Below, piece by piece: positions 12,101 to 25,474 of a stretch of DNA of 64,000 nt. The DNA comes from Beroe forskalii. Taxonomy: Eukaryota; Ctenophora; Nuda; Beroida; Beroidae. Location: the NCBI GenBank assembly GCA_011033025.1, contig WFMF01000634.1, forward strand, positions 21,325 to 85,324. The letters are read 5' to 3'. Numbering within the stretch: the first letter of the stretch is position 1; each line of letters opens with the position of its first letter. The translations under genes and the position numbers were made by a program. The notes beneath the pieces were generated by a model. The model saw nothing but the letters and a program-made list of their open reading frames with translations, was not told where the DNA came from and searched no databases.

Positions 12101-15100
12101 ACCTCTCAAAACAGTGATCCAGGATGTTCTTCATTTCTGAGGCACCCAAGATCCGAAATCGAAAAGCTTTGGCCGATTGAGCTGAAAATTTGCACGCCAT
12201 CCATGGACGACCTAAGAAAGACATACCATACTTCAGAATCCCGAAATCAGCCATTTTCTGTCTGTTATGGGGTTAAAATCGCGTTTTTCGGCTTAAAACT
12301 GCCTTTTTCGCCCCTTATTGGGCGTAGATGTCTCATGGGTGGTCAAATAGAAGTGTATCTGGTCATAAATTATGCGCCTGAAACCACTGAACCAATGATA
12401 TTCGCCAGTTTTCCTTTGTTTTCCTGTAAAACCAAAAACCCTATTTTTACCTCTCAAAACAGTGATCCAGGATGTTCTTCATTTCTGAGGCACCCAAGAT
12501 CCGAAATCGAAAGCTTTGGCCGATTGAGCTGAAAATTTGCACGCCATCCATGGACGACCTAAGAAAGACATACCATACTTAAGAATCCCGAAATCAGCCA
12601 TTTTCTGTCTGTTATGGGGGGTTAAAATCGCGTTTTTCGGCTTAAAAACTGCATTTTTCGCCCCTTATTGGGCGTAGATGTCTCATGGGTGGTCAAATAG
12701 AAGTGTATCTGGTCATAAATTATGCGCCTGAAACCACTGAACCAATGATATTCGCCAGTTTTCCTTTGTTTTCCTGTAAAATCCAAAAAACCCTATTTTT
12801 TACCTCTCAAAACAGTGATCCAGGATGTTCTTCATTTCTGAGGCACCCAAGATCCGAAATCGAAAAGTTTTGGCCGATTGAGCTGAAAATTTGCACGCCA
12901 TCCATGGACGACCTAAGAAAGACATACCATACTTCAGAATCCTGAAATCAGCCATTTTCTGTCTGTTATGGGGGCTTAAAATCGCGTTTTTGGGCTTAAA
13001 AACTGCTTTTTTCGCCCCTTATTGGGCGTAAATGTCTCATGCGTGGTCAAATAGAAGTGTATCTGGTCATAAATTATGCGCCTGAAACCACTGAACCAAT
13101 GATATTCGCCAGTTTTCCTTTGTTTTCCTGTAAAATCCAAAAACCCTATTTTTACCTCTCAAAAAACAGTGATCCAGGATGTTCTTCATTTCTGAGGCAC
13201 CCAAGATCCGAAATCGAAAAGCTTTGGCCGATTGAGCTGAAAATTTGCACGCCATCCATGGACGACCTAAGAAAGACATACCATACTTCAGAATCCTGAA
13301 ATCAGCCATTTTCTGTCTGTTATGGGGGTTAAAATCGCGTTTTTCGGCTTAAAAACTGCCTTTTTTCGCCCCTTATTGGGCGTAGATGTCTCATGGGTGG
13401 TCAAATAGAAGTGTATCTGGTCATAAATTATGCGCCTGAAACCACTGAACCAATGATATTCGCCAGTTTTCCTTTTTTTTCCTGTAAAATCCAAAAAACC
13501 CTATTTTTACCTCTCAAAACAGTGATCCAGGATGTTCTTCATTTCTGAGGCACCCAAGATCCGAAATCGAAAAGCTTTGGCCGATTGAGCTGAAAATTTG
13601 CACGCCATCCATGGACGACCTAAGAAAGACATACCATACTTCAGAATCCCGAAATCAGCCATTTTCTGTCTGTTATGGGGGTTAAAATCGCGTTTTTCGG
13701 CTTAAAACTGCCTTTTTACGCCCCCTTATTGGGCGTAGATGTCTCATGGGTGGTCAAATAGAAGTGTATCTGGTCATAAATTATGCGCCTGAAACCACTG
13801 AACCAATGATATTCGCCAGTTTTCCTTTGTTTTCCTGTAAAATCCAAAAAACCCTATTTTTACCTCTCAAAACAGTGATCCAGGATGTTCTTCATTTCTG
13901 AGGCACCCAAGATCCGAAATCGAAAAGCTTTGGCCGATTGAGCTGAAAATTTGCACGCCATCCATGGACGACCTAAGAAAGACATACCATACTTCAGAAT
14001 CCCGAAATCAGCCATTTTCTGTCTGTTATGGGGGTTAAAATCGTTTTTTCGGCTTAAAACTGCCTTTTTTCGCCCCTTATTGGGCGTAGATGTCTCATGG
14101 GTGGTCAAATAGAAGTGTATCTGGTCATAAATTATGCGCCTGAAACCACTGAACCAATGATATTCGCCAGTTTTCCTTTGTTTTCCGTAAAATCCAAAAA
14201 CCCTATTTTTACCTCTCAAAACAGTGATCCAGGATGTTCTTCATTTCTGAGGCACCCAAGATCCGAAATCGAAAAGCTTTTGGCCGATTGAGCTGAAAAT
14301 TTGCACGCCATCCATGGACGACCTAAGAAAGACATACCATACTTCAGAATCCCGAAATCAGCCATTTTCTGTCTGTTATGGGGGTTAAAATCGCGTTTTT
14401 CGGCTTAAAACTGCCTTTTTTCGCCCCTTATTGGGCGTAGATGTCTCATGGGTGGTCAAATAGAAGTGTATCTGGTCATAAATTATGCGCCTGAAACCAC
14501 TGAACCAATGATATTCGCCAGTTTTCCTTTGTTTTCCTGTAAAATCCAAAAACCCTATTTTACCTCTCAAAACAGTGATCCAGGATGTTCTTCATTTCTG
14601 AGGCACCCAAGATCCGAAATCGAAAAGCTTTGGCCGATTGAGCTGAAAATTTGCACGCCATCCATGGACGACCTAAGAAAGACATACCATACTTCAGAAT
14701 CCCGAAATCAGCCATTTTCTGTCTGTTATGGGGGTTAAAATCGCGTTTTTCGGCTTAAAACTGCCTTTTTTCGCCCCTTATTGGGCGTAGATGTCTCATG
14801 GTGGTCAAATAGAAGTGTATCTGGTCATAAATTATGCGCCTGAAACCACTGAACCAATGATATTCGCCAGTTTTCCTTTGTTTTCCTGTAAAATCCAAAA
14901 ACCCTATTTTTTACCTCTCTCAAAACAGTGATCCAGGATGTTCTTCATTTCTGAGGCACCCAAGATCCGAAATCGAAAAGCTTTGGGCCGATTGAGCTGA
15001 AAATTTGCACGCCATCCATGGACGACCTAAGAAAGACATACCATACTTCAGAATCCCGAAATCAGCCATTTTCTGTCTGTTTATGGGGTTAAAATCGCGT

Positions 15101-18100
15101 TTTTCGGCTTAAAACTGCCTTTTTTCGCCCCTTATTGGGCGTAGATGTCTCATGGGTGGTCAAATAGAAGTGTATCTGGTCATAAATTATGCGCCTGGAA
15201 CCACTGAACCAATGATATTCGCCAGTTTTCCTTTGTTTTCCTGTAAAATCCAAAAAAACCCTATTTTTACCTCTCAAACAGTGATCCAGGATGTTCTTCA
15301 TTTCTGAGGCACCCAAGATCCGAAATCGAAAAGCTTTGGCCGATTGAGCTGAAAATTTGCACGCCATCCATGGACGACCTAAGAAAGACATACCATACTT
15401 CAGAATCCCGAAATCAGCCATTTTCTGTCTGTTATGGGGTTAAAATCGCGTTTTCGGCTTAAAACTGCCTTTTTTCGCCCCTTATTGGGCGTAGTAGATG
15501 TCTCATGGGTGGTCAAATAGAAGTGTATCTGGTCATAAATTATGCGCCTGAAACCACTGAACCAATGATAATCGCCAGTTTTCTTTGTTTTCCTAAAACT
15601 AAAAACCCTATTTTTACCTCTCAAAACAGTGATCCAGGATGTTCTTCATTTCTGAGGCACCCAAGATCCGAAATCGAAAAGCTTTGGCCGATTGAGCTGA
15701 AAATTTGCACGCCATCCATGGACGACCTAAGAAAGACATACCATACTTCAGAATCCCGAAATCAGCCATTTTCTGTCTGTTATGGGGGTTAAAATCGCGT
15801 TTTTCGGCTTAAAACTGCCTTTTTCGCCCCTTATTGGGCGTAGATGTCTCATGGGTGGTCAAATAGAAGTGTATCTGGTCATAAATTATGCGCCTGAAAC
15901 CACTGAACCAATGATATTCGCCAGTTTTCCTTTGTTTTCCTGTAAAATCCAAAAAACCCTATTTTTACCCCTCAAAACAGTGATCCAGGATGTTCTTCAT
16001 TTCTGAGGCACCCAAGATCCGAAATCGAAAAGCTTTGGCCGATTGAGCTGAAAATTTGCACGCCATCCATGGACGACCTAAGAAAGACATACCATACTTC
16101 AGAATCCCGAAATCAGCCATTTTCTGTCTGTTATGGGGGGTTAAAATCGCGTTTTTCGGCTTAAAACTGCCTTTTTTCGCCCTTATTGGGCGTAGATGTC
16201 TCATGGGTGGTCAAATAGAAGTGTATCTGGTCATAAATTATGCGCCTGAAACCACTGAACCAATGATATTCGCCAGTTTTCCTTTGTTTTCCTGTAAAAC
16301 CAAAAACCCTATTTTTACCTCTCAAAACAGTGATCCAGGAAGTTCTTCATTTCTGAGGCACCCAAGATCCGAAATCGAAAAGCTTTGGCCGATTGAGCTG
16401 AAAATTTGCACGCCATCCATGGACGACCTAAGAAAGACATACCATACTTCAGAATCCCTGAAATCAGCCATTTTCTGTCTGTTATGGGGGTTAAAATCGC
16501 GTTTTTCGGCTTAAAACTGCCTTTTCTGCCCCTTATTGGGCGTAGATGTCTCATGGTGGTCAAATAGAAGTGTATCTGGTCATAAATTATGCGCCTGAAA
16601 CCACTGAACCAATGATATTCGCCAGTTTTCCTTTGTTTTCCTGTAAAATCCAAAAACCCTATTTTTACCTCTCAAAACAGTGATCCAGGATGTTCTTCAT
16701 TTCTGAGGCACCCAAGATCCGAAATCGAAAAGCTTTGGCCGATTGAGCTGTAAATTTGCACGCCATCTATGGACGACCTAAGAAAGACATACCATACTTC
16801 AGAATCCCGAAATCAGCCATTTTCTGTCTGTTATAAGGGGTTAAAATCGCGTTTTTCGGCTTAAAAACTGCCTTTTTTCGCCCCTTATTGGGCGTAGATG
16901 TCTCATGGGTGGTCAAATAGAAGTGTATCTGGTCATAAATTATGCGCCTGAAACCACTGAACCAATGATATTCGCCAGTTTTCCTTTGTTTTCCTGTAAA
17001 ATCCAAAAAACTTTATTTTTACCTCTCAAAACAGTGAACCAGGACGTTCTTCATTTCTGAGGCACCCAAGATCCGAAATCGAAAAGCTTTGGCCGATTGA
17101 GCTGAAAATTTGCACGCCATCCATGGACGACCTAAGAAAGACATACCATACTCTCAGGAATCACGAAATCAGCCATTTTCTGTCTGTTATGGGGGTTAAA
17201 ATCGCGTTTTTCGGCTTAAAACTGCCTTTGCGCCCCTTATTGGGCGTAGATGTCTCATGGGTGGTCAAATAGAAGTGTATCTGGTCATAAATTATGCGCC
17301 TGGAAACCACTGGAACCAATGATATTCGCCAAGTTTTCTCTTTGTTTTCCTGTAAAATCCAAAAACCCTATTTTTACCTCTCTCAAAACAGTGATCCAGG
17401 ATGTTCTTCATTTCTGAGGCACCCAAGATCCGAAATCGAAAAAGCTTTGGCCGATTGAGCTGAAAAATTTGCACGCCATCCATGGACGACCTAAGAAAGA
17501 CATACCATACTTCAGAATCCCGAAATCAGCCATTTTCTGTCTGTTATGGGGGTTAAAATCGCGTTTTTCGGCTTAAAACTGCCTTTTTTCGCCCCTTATT
17601 GGGCGTAGATGTCTCATGGGTGGTCAAATAGAAGTGTATCTGGTCATAAATTATGCGCCTGAAACCACTGAACCAATGATATTCGCCAGTTTTCCTTTGT
17701 TTTCCTGTAAAACCAAAAACCCTATTTTTACCTCTCAAAACAGTGATCCAGGATGTTCTTCATTTCTGAGGCACCCAAGATCCGAAATCGAAAAGCTTTT
17801 TGGCCGATTGAGCTGAAAATTTGCACGCCATCCATGGACGACCTAAGAAAGACATACCATACTTCAGAATCCCGAAATCAGCCATTTTCTGTCTGTTATG
17901 GGGGTTAAAATCGCGTTTTTCGGCTTAAAAACTGCCTTTTTTCGCCCCTTATTGGGCGTAGATGTCTCATGGGTGGTCAAATAGAAGTGTATCTGGTCAT
18001 AAATTATGCGCCTGAAACCACTGAACCAATGATATTCGCCAGTTTTCTTTTGTTTTCCTGTAAAACCAAAAACCCTATTTTACCTCTCAAAACAGTGATC

Positions 18101-21100
18101 CAGGATGTTCTTCATTTCTGAGGCACCCAAGATCCGAAATCGAAAAGCTTTTGGCCGATTGAGCTGAAAATTTGCACGCCATCCATGGACGACCTAAGAA
18201 AGACATACCATACTTCAGAATCCCGAAATCAGCCATTTTCTGTCTGTTATGGGGGTAAAATCGCGTTTTTCGGCTTAAAACTGCCTTTTTTCGCCCCTTA
18301 TTGGGCGTAGATGTCTCATGGGTGGTCAAATAGAAGTGTATCTGGTCATAAATTATGCGCCTGAAACCACTGAACCAATGATATTCGCCAGTTTTCCTTT
18401 GTTTTCCTGTAAAATCCAAAACCCTATTTTTACCTCTCAAAACAGTGATCCAGGATGTTCTTCATTTCTGAGGCACCCAAGATCCGAAATCGAAAAGCTT
18501 TTGGCCGATTGAGCTGAAAATTTGCACGCCATCCATGGACGACCTAAGAAAAGACATACCATACTTCAGAATCCCGAAATCAGCCATTTTCTGTCTGTTA
18601 TGGGGGTTAAAATCGCGTTTTTCGGCTTAAAACTGCCTTTTTTCGCCCCTTATTGGGCGTAGATGTCTCATGGGTGGTCAAATAGAAGTGTATCTGGTCA
18701 TAAATTATGCGCCTGAAACCACTGAACCAATGATATTCGCCAGTTTTCCTTTGTTTTCCTGTAAAATCCAAAAAACCCTATTTTTACCTCTCAAAACAGT
18801 GATCCAGGATGTTCTTCATTTCTGAGGCACCCAAGATCCGAAATCGAAAAGCTTTTGGCCGATTGAGCTGAAAATTTGCACGCCATCCATGGACGACCTA
18901 AGAAAGACATACCATACTTCAGAATCCCGAAATCAGCCATTTTCTGTCTGTTATGGGGGTTAAAATCGCGTTTTTCGGCTTAAAACTGCCTTTTTCGCCC
19001 CTTATTGGGCGTAGATGTCTCATGGGTGGTCAAATAGAAGTGTATCTGGTCATAAATTATGCGCCTGAAACCACTGAACCAATGATATTCGCCAGTTTTC
19101 CTTTGTTTTCCTGTAAAATCCAAAAACCCTATTTTTACCTCTCAAAACAGTGATCCAGGATGTTCTTCATTTCTGAGGCACCCAAGATCCGAAATCGAAA
19201 AGCTTTTGGCCGATTGAGCTGAAAATTTGCACGCCATCCATGGACGACCTAAGAAAGACATACCATACTTCAGAATCCCGAAATCAGCCATTTTCTGTCT
19301 GTTATGGGGGGTTAAAATCGCGTTTTTCGGCTTAAAACTGCCTTTTTTCGCCCCTTATTGGGCGTAGATGTCTCATGGGTGGTCAAATAGAAGTGTATCT
19401 GGTCATAAATTATGCGCCTGAAACCACTGAACCAATGATATTCGCCAGTTTTCCTTTGTTTTTTCCTGTAAAACTAAAAAACCCTATTTTTACCTCTCAA
19501 AACAGTGATCCAGGATGTTCTTCATTTCTGAGGCACCCAAGATCCGAAATCGAAAACCTTTGGCCGATTGAGCTGAAAATTTGCACGCCATCCATGGACG
19601 ACCTAAGAAAGACATACCATACTCCAGAATCCCGAAATCAGCCATTTTCTGTCTGTTATGGGGGGTTAAAATCGCGTTTTGGGCATAAAAACTGCCTTTT
19701 TTCGCCCCTTATTGGGCGTAGATGTCTCATGGGTGGTCAAATAGAAGTGTATCTGGTAATAAATTATGCGCCTGAAACCACTGAACCAATGATATTCGCC
19801 AGTTTTCCTTTGTTTTTCTGTAAAATCCAAAAAACCCTACTTTTACCTCTCAAAACAGTGATCCAGGAAGTTCTTCATTTCCTGAGGCATCCAAAGATCC
19901 GAAATCGAAAAGCTTTGGCCGATTGAGCTGAAAATTTGCACGCCATCCATGGACGACCTAAGAAAGACATACCATACTTCAGAATCCCGAAATCAGCCAT
20001 TTTCTGTCTGTTATGGGGGGTTAAAATCGCGTTTTTCGGCTTAAAAACTGCTTTTTTTCGCCCCTTATTGGGCGTAGATGTCTCATGGGTGGTCAAATAG
20101 AAGTGTATCTGGTCATAAATTATGCGCCTGAAACCACTGAACCAATGATATTCGCCAGTTTTCGTTTGTTTTCCTGTAAAACTAAAAAACCCTATTTTTA
20201 CCCTCTCAAAACAGTGATCCAGGATGTTCTTCATTTCTGAGGCACCCAAGATCCGAAATCGAAAAGTTTTGGCCGATTGAGTTGAAAATTTGCACGCCAT
20301 CCATGGACGACCTAAGAAAGACATACCATACTTCAGAATCCCGAAATCAGCCATTTTCTGTCTGTTATGGGGGTTAAAATCGCGTTTTTCGGCTTAAAAA
20401 CTGCCTTTTTTCGCCCCTTATTGGGCGTAGATGTCTCATGGGTGGTCAAATAGAAGTGTATCTGGTCATAAATTATGCGCCTGAAACCACTGAACCAATG
20501 ATATTCGCCAGTTTTCCTTTGTTTTCCTGTAAAATCCAAAAAACCCTATTTTTACCTCTCAAAACAGTGATCCAGGAAGTTCTTCATTTCTGAGGCATCC
20601 AAGATCCGAAATCGAAAAGCTTTGGCCGATTGAGCTGAAAATTTGCACGCCATCCATGGACGACCTAAGAAAGACATACCATACTTCAGAATCCCGAAAT
20701 CAGCCATTTTCTGTCTGTTATGGGGGGTTAAAATCGCGTTTTTCGGCTTAAAACTGCCTTTTTTCGCCCCTTATTGGGCGTAGATGTCTCATGGGTGGTC
20801 AAATAGAAGTGTATCTGGTCATAAATTATGCGCCTGAAACCACTGAACCAATGATATTCGCCAGTTTTCCTTTGTTTTCCTGTAAAATCCAAAAAACCCT
20901 ATTTTTACCTCTCAAAACAGTGATCCAGGATGTTCTTCATTTCTGAGGCACCCAAGATCCGAAATCGAAAAGCTTTTGGCCGATTGAGCTGAAAATTTGC
21001 ACGCCATCCATGGACGACCTAAGAAAGACATACCATACTTCAGAATCCCGAAATCAGCCATTTTCTGTCTGTTATGGGGGTTAAAATCGCGTTTTTCGGC

Positions 21101-23904
21101 TTAAAACTGCCTTTTTTCGCCCCTTATTGGGCGTAGATGTCTCATGGTGGTCAAATAGAAGTGTATCTGGTCATAAATTATGCGCCTGAAACCACTGAAC
21201 CAATGATATTCGCCAGTTTTCCTTTGTTTTCCTGTAAAATCCAAAAAAACCCTATTTTTACCTCTCAAAACAGTGATCCAGGACGTTCTTCATTTCTGAG
21301 GCACCCAAGATCCGAAATCGAAAAGCTTTTGGCCGATTGAGCTGAAAATTTGCACGCCATCCATGGACGACCTAAGAAAGACATACCATACTTCAGAATC
21401 CCGAAATCAGCCATTTTCTGTCTGTTATGGGGGGTTAAAATCGCGTTTTTCGGCTTAAAAAACTGCCTTTTTTGGCCCCTTATTGGGCGTAGATATCTCA
21501 TGGGTGGTCAAATAGAAGTGTATCTGGTCATAAATTATGCGCCTGAAACCACTGAACCAATGATATTCGCCAGTTTTCCTTGGTTTTCCTGTAAAATCCA
21601 AAAGGCCCTATTTTTACCTCTCAAAACAGTGATCCAGGAAGTTCTTCATTTCTGAGGCACCCAAGATCCGAAATCGAAAAACTTTGGCCGATTGAGCTGA
21701 AAATTTGCATGCCATCCATGGACGACCTAAGAAAGACATACCATACTTCAGAATCCCGAAATCAGCCATTTTCTGTCTGTTATGGGGGTTAAAATCGCGT
21801 TTTTCGGCTTAAAACTGCCTTTTTTCGCCCCTTATTGGGCGTAGATGTCTCATGGGTGGTCAAATAGAAGTGTATCTGGTCATAAATTATGCGCCTGAAA
21901 CCACTGAACCAATGATATTCGCCAGTTTTCCTTTGTTTTCCTGTAAAATCCAAAAACCCTATTTTTACCTCTCAAAACAGTGATCCAGGATGTTCTTCAT
22001 TTCTGAGGCACCCAAGATCCGAAATCGAAAAGCTTTGGCCGATTGAGCTGAAAATTTGCACGCCATCCATGGACGACCTAAGAAAGACATACCATACTTC
22101 AGAATCCCGAAATCAGCCATTTTCTGTCTGTTATGGGGGGTTAAAATCGCGTTTTTCGGCTTAAAACTGCCTTTTTTCGCCCCTTATTGGGCGTAGATGT
22201 CTCATGGGTGGTCAAATAGAAGTGTATCTGGTCATAAATTATGCGCCTGAAACCACTGAACCAATGATATTCGCCAGTTTTCCTTTGTTTTCCTGTAATA
22301 TCCAAAAAACCCTATTTTTACCTCTCAAAACAGTGATCCAGGATGTTCTTCATTTCTGAGGCACCCAAGATCCGAAATCGAAAAGCTTTGGCCGATTGAG
22401 CTGAAAATTTTGCACGCCATCCATGGACGACCTAAGAAAGATATACCATACTCCAGAATCCCGAAATCAGCCATTTTCTGTCTGTTGTGGGAGGTTAAAA
22501 TCGCGTTTTTCGGCTTAAAACTGCCTTTTTCGCCCCTTATTGGGCGTAGATGTCTCATGGGTGGTCAAATAGAAGTGTATCTGGTCATAAATTATGCGCC
22601 TGAAACCACTGAACCAATGATATTCGCCAGTTTTCCTTTGTTTTCCTGTAAAATCCAAAAAACCCTACCTATTTTTACCTCTCAAAACAGTGATCCAGGA
22701 TGTTCTTCATTTCTGAGGCACCCAAAATCCGAAATCGAATAGCTTTGGCCGATTGAGCTGAAAATTTGCACGCCATCCATGGACGACCTAAGAAAGACAT
22801 ACCATACTTCAGAATCCCGAAATCAGCCATTTTCTGTCTGTTATGGGGGGTTAAAATCGCGTTTTTGGGCTTAAGAACTGCCTTTTTCGCCCCTTATTGG
22901 GCGTAGATGTCTCATGGGTGGTCAAATAGAAGTGTATCTGGTCATAAATTATGCGCCTGAAACCACTGAACCAATGATATTCGCCAGTTTTCCTTTGTTT
23001 TCCTGTAAAATCCAAAAACCCTATTTTTACCTCTCAAAACAGTGATCCAGGATGTTCTTCATTTCTGAGGCACCCAAGATCCGAAATCGAAAAGCTTTGG
23101 CCGATTGAGCTGAAAATTTGCACGCCATCCATGGACGACCTAAGAAAGACATACCATACTTCAGAATCCCGAAATCAGCCATTTTCTGTCTGTTATGGGG
23201 GGTTAAAATCGCGTTTTTCGGCTTAAAACTGCCTTTTTCGCCCCTTATTGGGCGTAGATGTCTCATGGTGGTCAAATAGAAGTGTATCTGGTCATAAATT
23301 ATGCGCCTGAAACCACTGAACCAATGATATTCGCCAGTTTTCCTTTGTTTTTCCTGTAAAATCCAAAAACCCTATTTTTACCTCTCAAAACAGTGATCCA
23401 TTTCGGCTTAAAACTGCCTTTTCGCCTTATTGGGCGTAGATGTCTCATATGGGTGGTCAAATAGAAGTGTATCTGGTCATAAATTATGCGCCTGAAACCA
23501 CTGAACCAATGATATTCGCCAGTTTTCCTTTGTTTTCCTGTAAATCCAAAAACCTATTTTACCTCTCAAAACAGTGATCCAGGACGTTCTTCATTTCTGA
23601 GGCACCCAAGATCCGAAATCGAAAAGCTTTGGCCGATTGAGCTGAAAATTTGCACACGCCATCCACGGACGACCTAAGAAAAGACATACCATACTTCAGA
23701 ATCCCGAAATCAGCCATTTCTGTCTGTTATGGGGGTTAAAATCGTTTTTCGGCCAAAAACTGCATTTTTTCGCCCCTTATTGGGCGTATATGTCTCATGG
23801 GTGGTCAAATAGTAGTGTATCTGGTCATAAATTATGCGCCTGAAACCACTGAAGCAATGATATTCGCCAGTTTTACTTTGTTTTCCTGTAAAATGCAAAA
23901 AAAC
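9199..23904. repeat. 351-bp satellite array 1 (about 42 monomers), inside an LRP intron
   Basis: Head-to-tail copies of a monomer of about 350-353 bp. Landmarks in nearly every copy are TTTTTCGGCTTAAAACTGCC, GGGCGTAGATGTCTCATG, TGGTCATAAATTATGCGCC, CAAAACAGTGATCCAGG, CGAAAAGCTTTGGCCGATTG and CCATCCATGGACGACC. Copies differ mainly by 1-2 bp homopolymer length changes and a few substitutions. Truncated monomers occur near 9541 (about 100 bp missing) and 23399. All frames found here, up to 183 codons on either strand, are translations of the monomer: they start and stop according to homopolymer lengths and carry no conserved domain. Exons on both sides are phase-compatible, so the array is intronic. 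Confidence 0.97.
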
Positions 23905-23914
23905 CTCCTATCAG

Positions 23915-25238
23915 GACCTGTGAAGCTGCCACTAAAACGTGTTCTGTGGACGTATCCGATCAGCTGCTGTGTCGGGGTAACTCCATCTGCTCCATTACCC
24001 CTACTGATCTGAATATCAAACACTGCCAAGAAGTCCAGGGACTGGTGAGTCTAATTTGTAAATTCAAAGGAATTTATGTAGGAATACTTTGTTTTGTAGG
24101 AAGAATGATGCTGCTTCTTAGAAGCCTTGATATATTAGTGGCGCCCCTTGCAAAAATATGAATGGATTCGGAATTGATCTCACCCTTCCCAGTTCCCTCC
24201 CTGTTGTCAAATATGATGGTAGTCATGAGTAAGTTTACGCCTTCAAGCCAGTAGATTAAACTTTAACACCCAATCCTTTACTAGATTCTTGAAGTAGAGT
24301 GGGAGTGTAGCAAGGGTAACACAGCCTGTGGAGACCCATCCTTCTGTAACAACGGGATATGTATTGCTGATCCGGTTACTGATAAACCGAGATGTTTGTG
24401 TGACGAACTCTACACCTTCAACTCTACGGATAACTCATGCTATCGTGAGTGGTATTAGTTTAGTTATTTTGTTGAGAGGCGCAATCAATGGCCCACGAAA
24501 TTGTTAGTCTTACTTACAAAAAGCTGGGAAATGGGAATCCGGAATCTAAGTGTGGCGGCAACGAATATCTCCACTTTTTTCTGATTTAATCTTTAATAAA
24601 CTACCCAGACGAAGAACAACGTATTGTCCTCGGCATTGGTGACAGATTTGGGGTGTATGTTTCTAACGGGAATTCAAACCAAATCGAGGTAATGGCCAGC
24701 ATCATGTTTTGCTTGCTGCATGCCATGTTTTCATTTTCAAGGCTCCTTTTTACATGTTCAACGCCACTGTGATACTATCATTCAAGTTTCTAGCGAGATA
24801 TTTTTTTCAAGAATCAATAAGCTTAATTATTAATTGAAAAGCTTTTGTCTAAAAACTGCTGGAAGTGAGCGAATGCTTGAAATTCCCACGCCCCTCGTAA
24901 TTGCGCGGCGCGATTAAAGCATTTACAGCGCGTACAGTTTACAAAAGGATCCGCGCGCTACGCGAACTAAATTCTGCTGTGGAACAAAATTTGCATAGCA
25001 GCGATATTGTAAATTTTGTACCGACCACGAAAGAATTTCAAAAATGATCAGGTTAAGAAAGATAGAAAGTTAAAAAAAAGGAAAAACCTTCTTCAGGGCC
25101 TGCCGCTGCTGCCGGGTAAAGTTGGAGGTATTTCCCACATAGCTGCCCAAGATGACATGGTGTACTGGTGGAATAACGTGACGAGGAATATTTACAATGC
25201 TGTCTTACTGACAGAGGGAACTACTGTCACCCTAGCTG
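23915..25238 (+). CDS. LRP-like protein, 3' exons: EGF modules and start of second propeller
   Basis: Four exons continue the gene: 23915-24044, 24285-24444, 24609-24688 and 25097-25238. The first completes the codon split CA|G across the 15-kb satellite-filled intron. Exon 1 here has the cysteine pattern of an EGF-like or follistatin-like module (TCEAATKTCS, LLCRGNSICS, KHCQEV). Exon 2 is a clear EGF domain (ECSKGNTACGDPSFCNNGIC, then PRCLCDE and CY). Exons 3 and 4 begin another propeller: RIVLGIGDRFGVYVSN, then DMVYWWNNVTRNIYNAVL, a YWTD-blade equivalent. About 590 residues of the protein can be assembled from both halves. No transmembrane segment, LDLa repeats or NPxY tail were found before the scaffold gap, so the 3' end is missing or lies elsewhere. 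Confidence 0.82.
24901..24966. repeat. CG-rich dispersed element, copy 2
   Basis: TTGCGCGGCGCGATTAAAGC followed by ATTTACAG, a spacer, and CGCGCGCTACGCGAA, collinear with the copy at 7392-7458. It lies in the LRP intron 24689-25096. Confidence 0.7.
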
Positions 25239-25347
25239 GTAGGTTTCTATGTTTTCTGCATTAGGAAAGTGAAAAATTTTATTTTGCATATTATGAAAAG
25301 GTGTTTAGAATTGAACGATCAGGTTTATCTTGAGTTCCTCATTTCAG

Positions 25348-25474
25348 CCATCAGACAGCTGCTATTGCAGTATGTGACTGGCTTCCAGAGAGTGTACTAG
25401 AACCAAATAATGATGCATTTATACGCAGAGTTTTCCCCAAGTCCAATTGTGTCAGAGTATTTTCTGAATTTTAA
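25348..25474 (+). other. Possible further LRP exon or exon-derived repeat
   Basis: After a good acceptor (CTCATTTCAG) an open frame reads HQTAAIAVCDWLPESVLEPN and on to TAA at 25472. IAVCDW resembles the IAVDW blade motif of LDLR class B repeats, but the frame is one base off the phase left by the exon ending at 25238. The part from TGTGACTGG onward recurs at 26928-27022, also open (CDWLSESVLEPNNDAF). It may be a real exon with a one-base assembly error, or a decayed, duplicated exon. Confidence 0.4.

Noticed and set aside
19375-19926. 183-codon + strand frame and many similar frames in the satellite
   Set aside because: They translate the same 351-bp monomer, open or close by homopolymer length, occur on both strands, and show no domain or start conservation.
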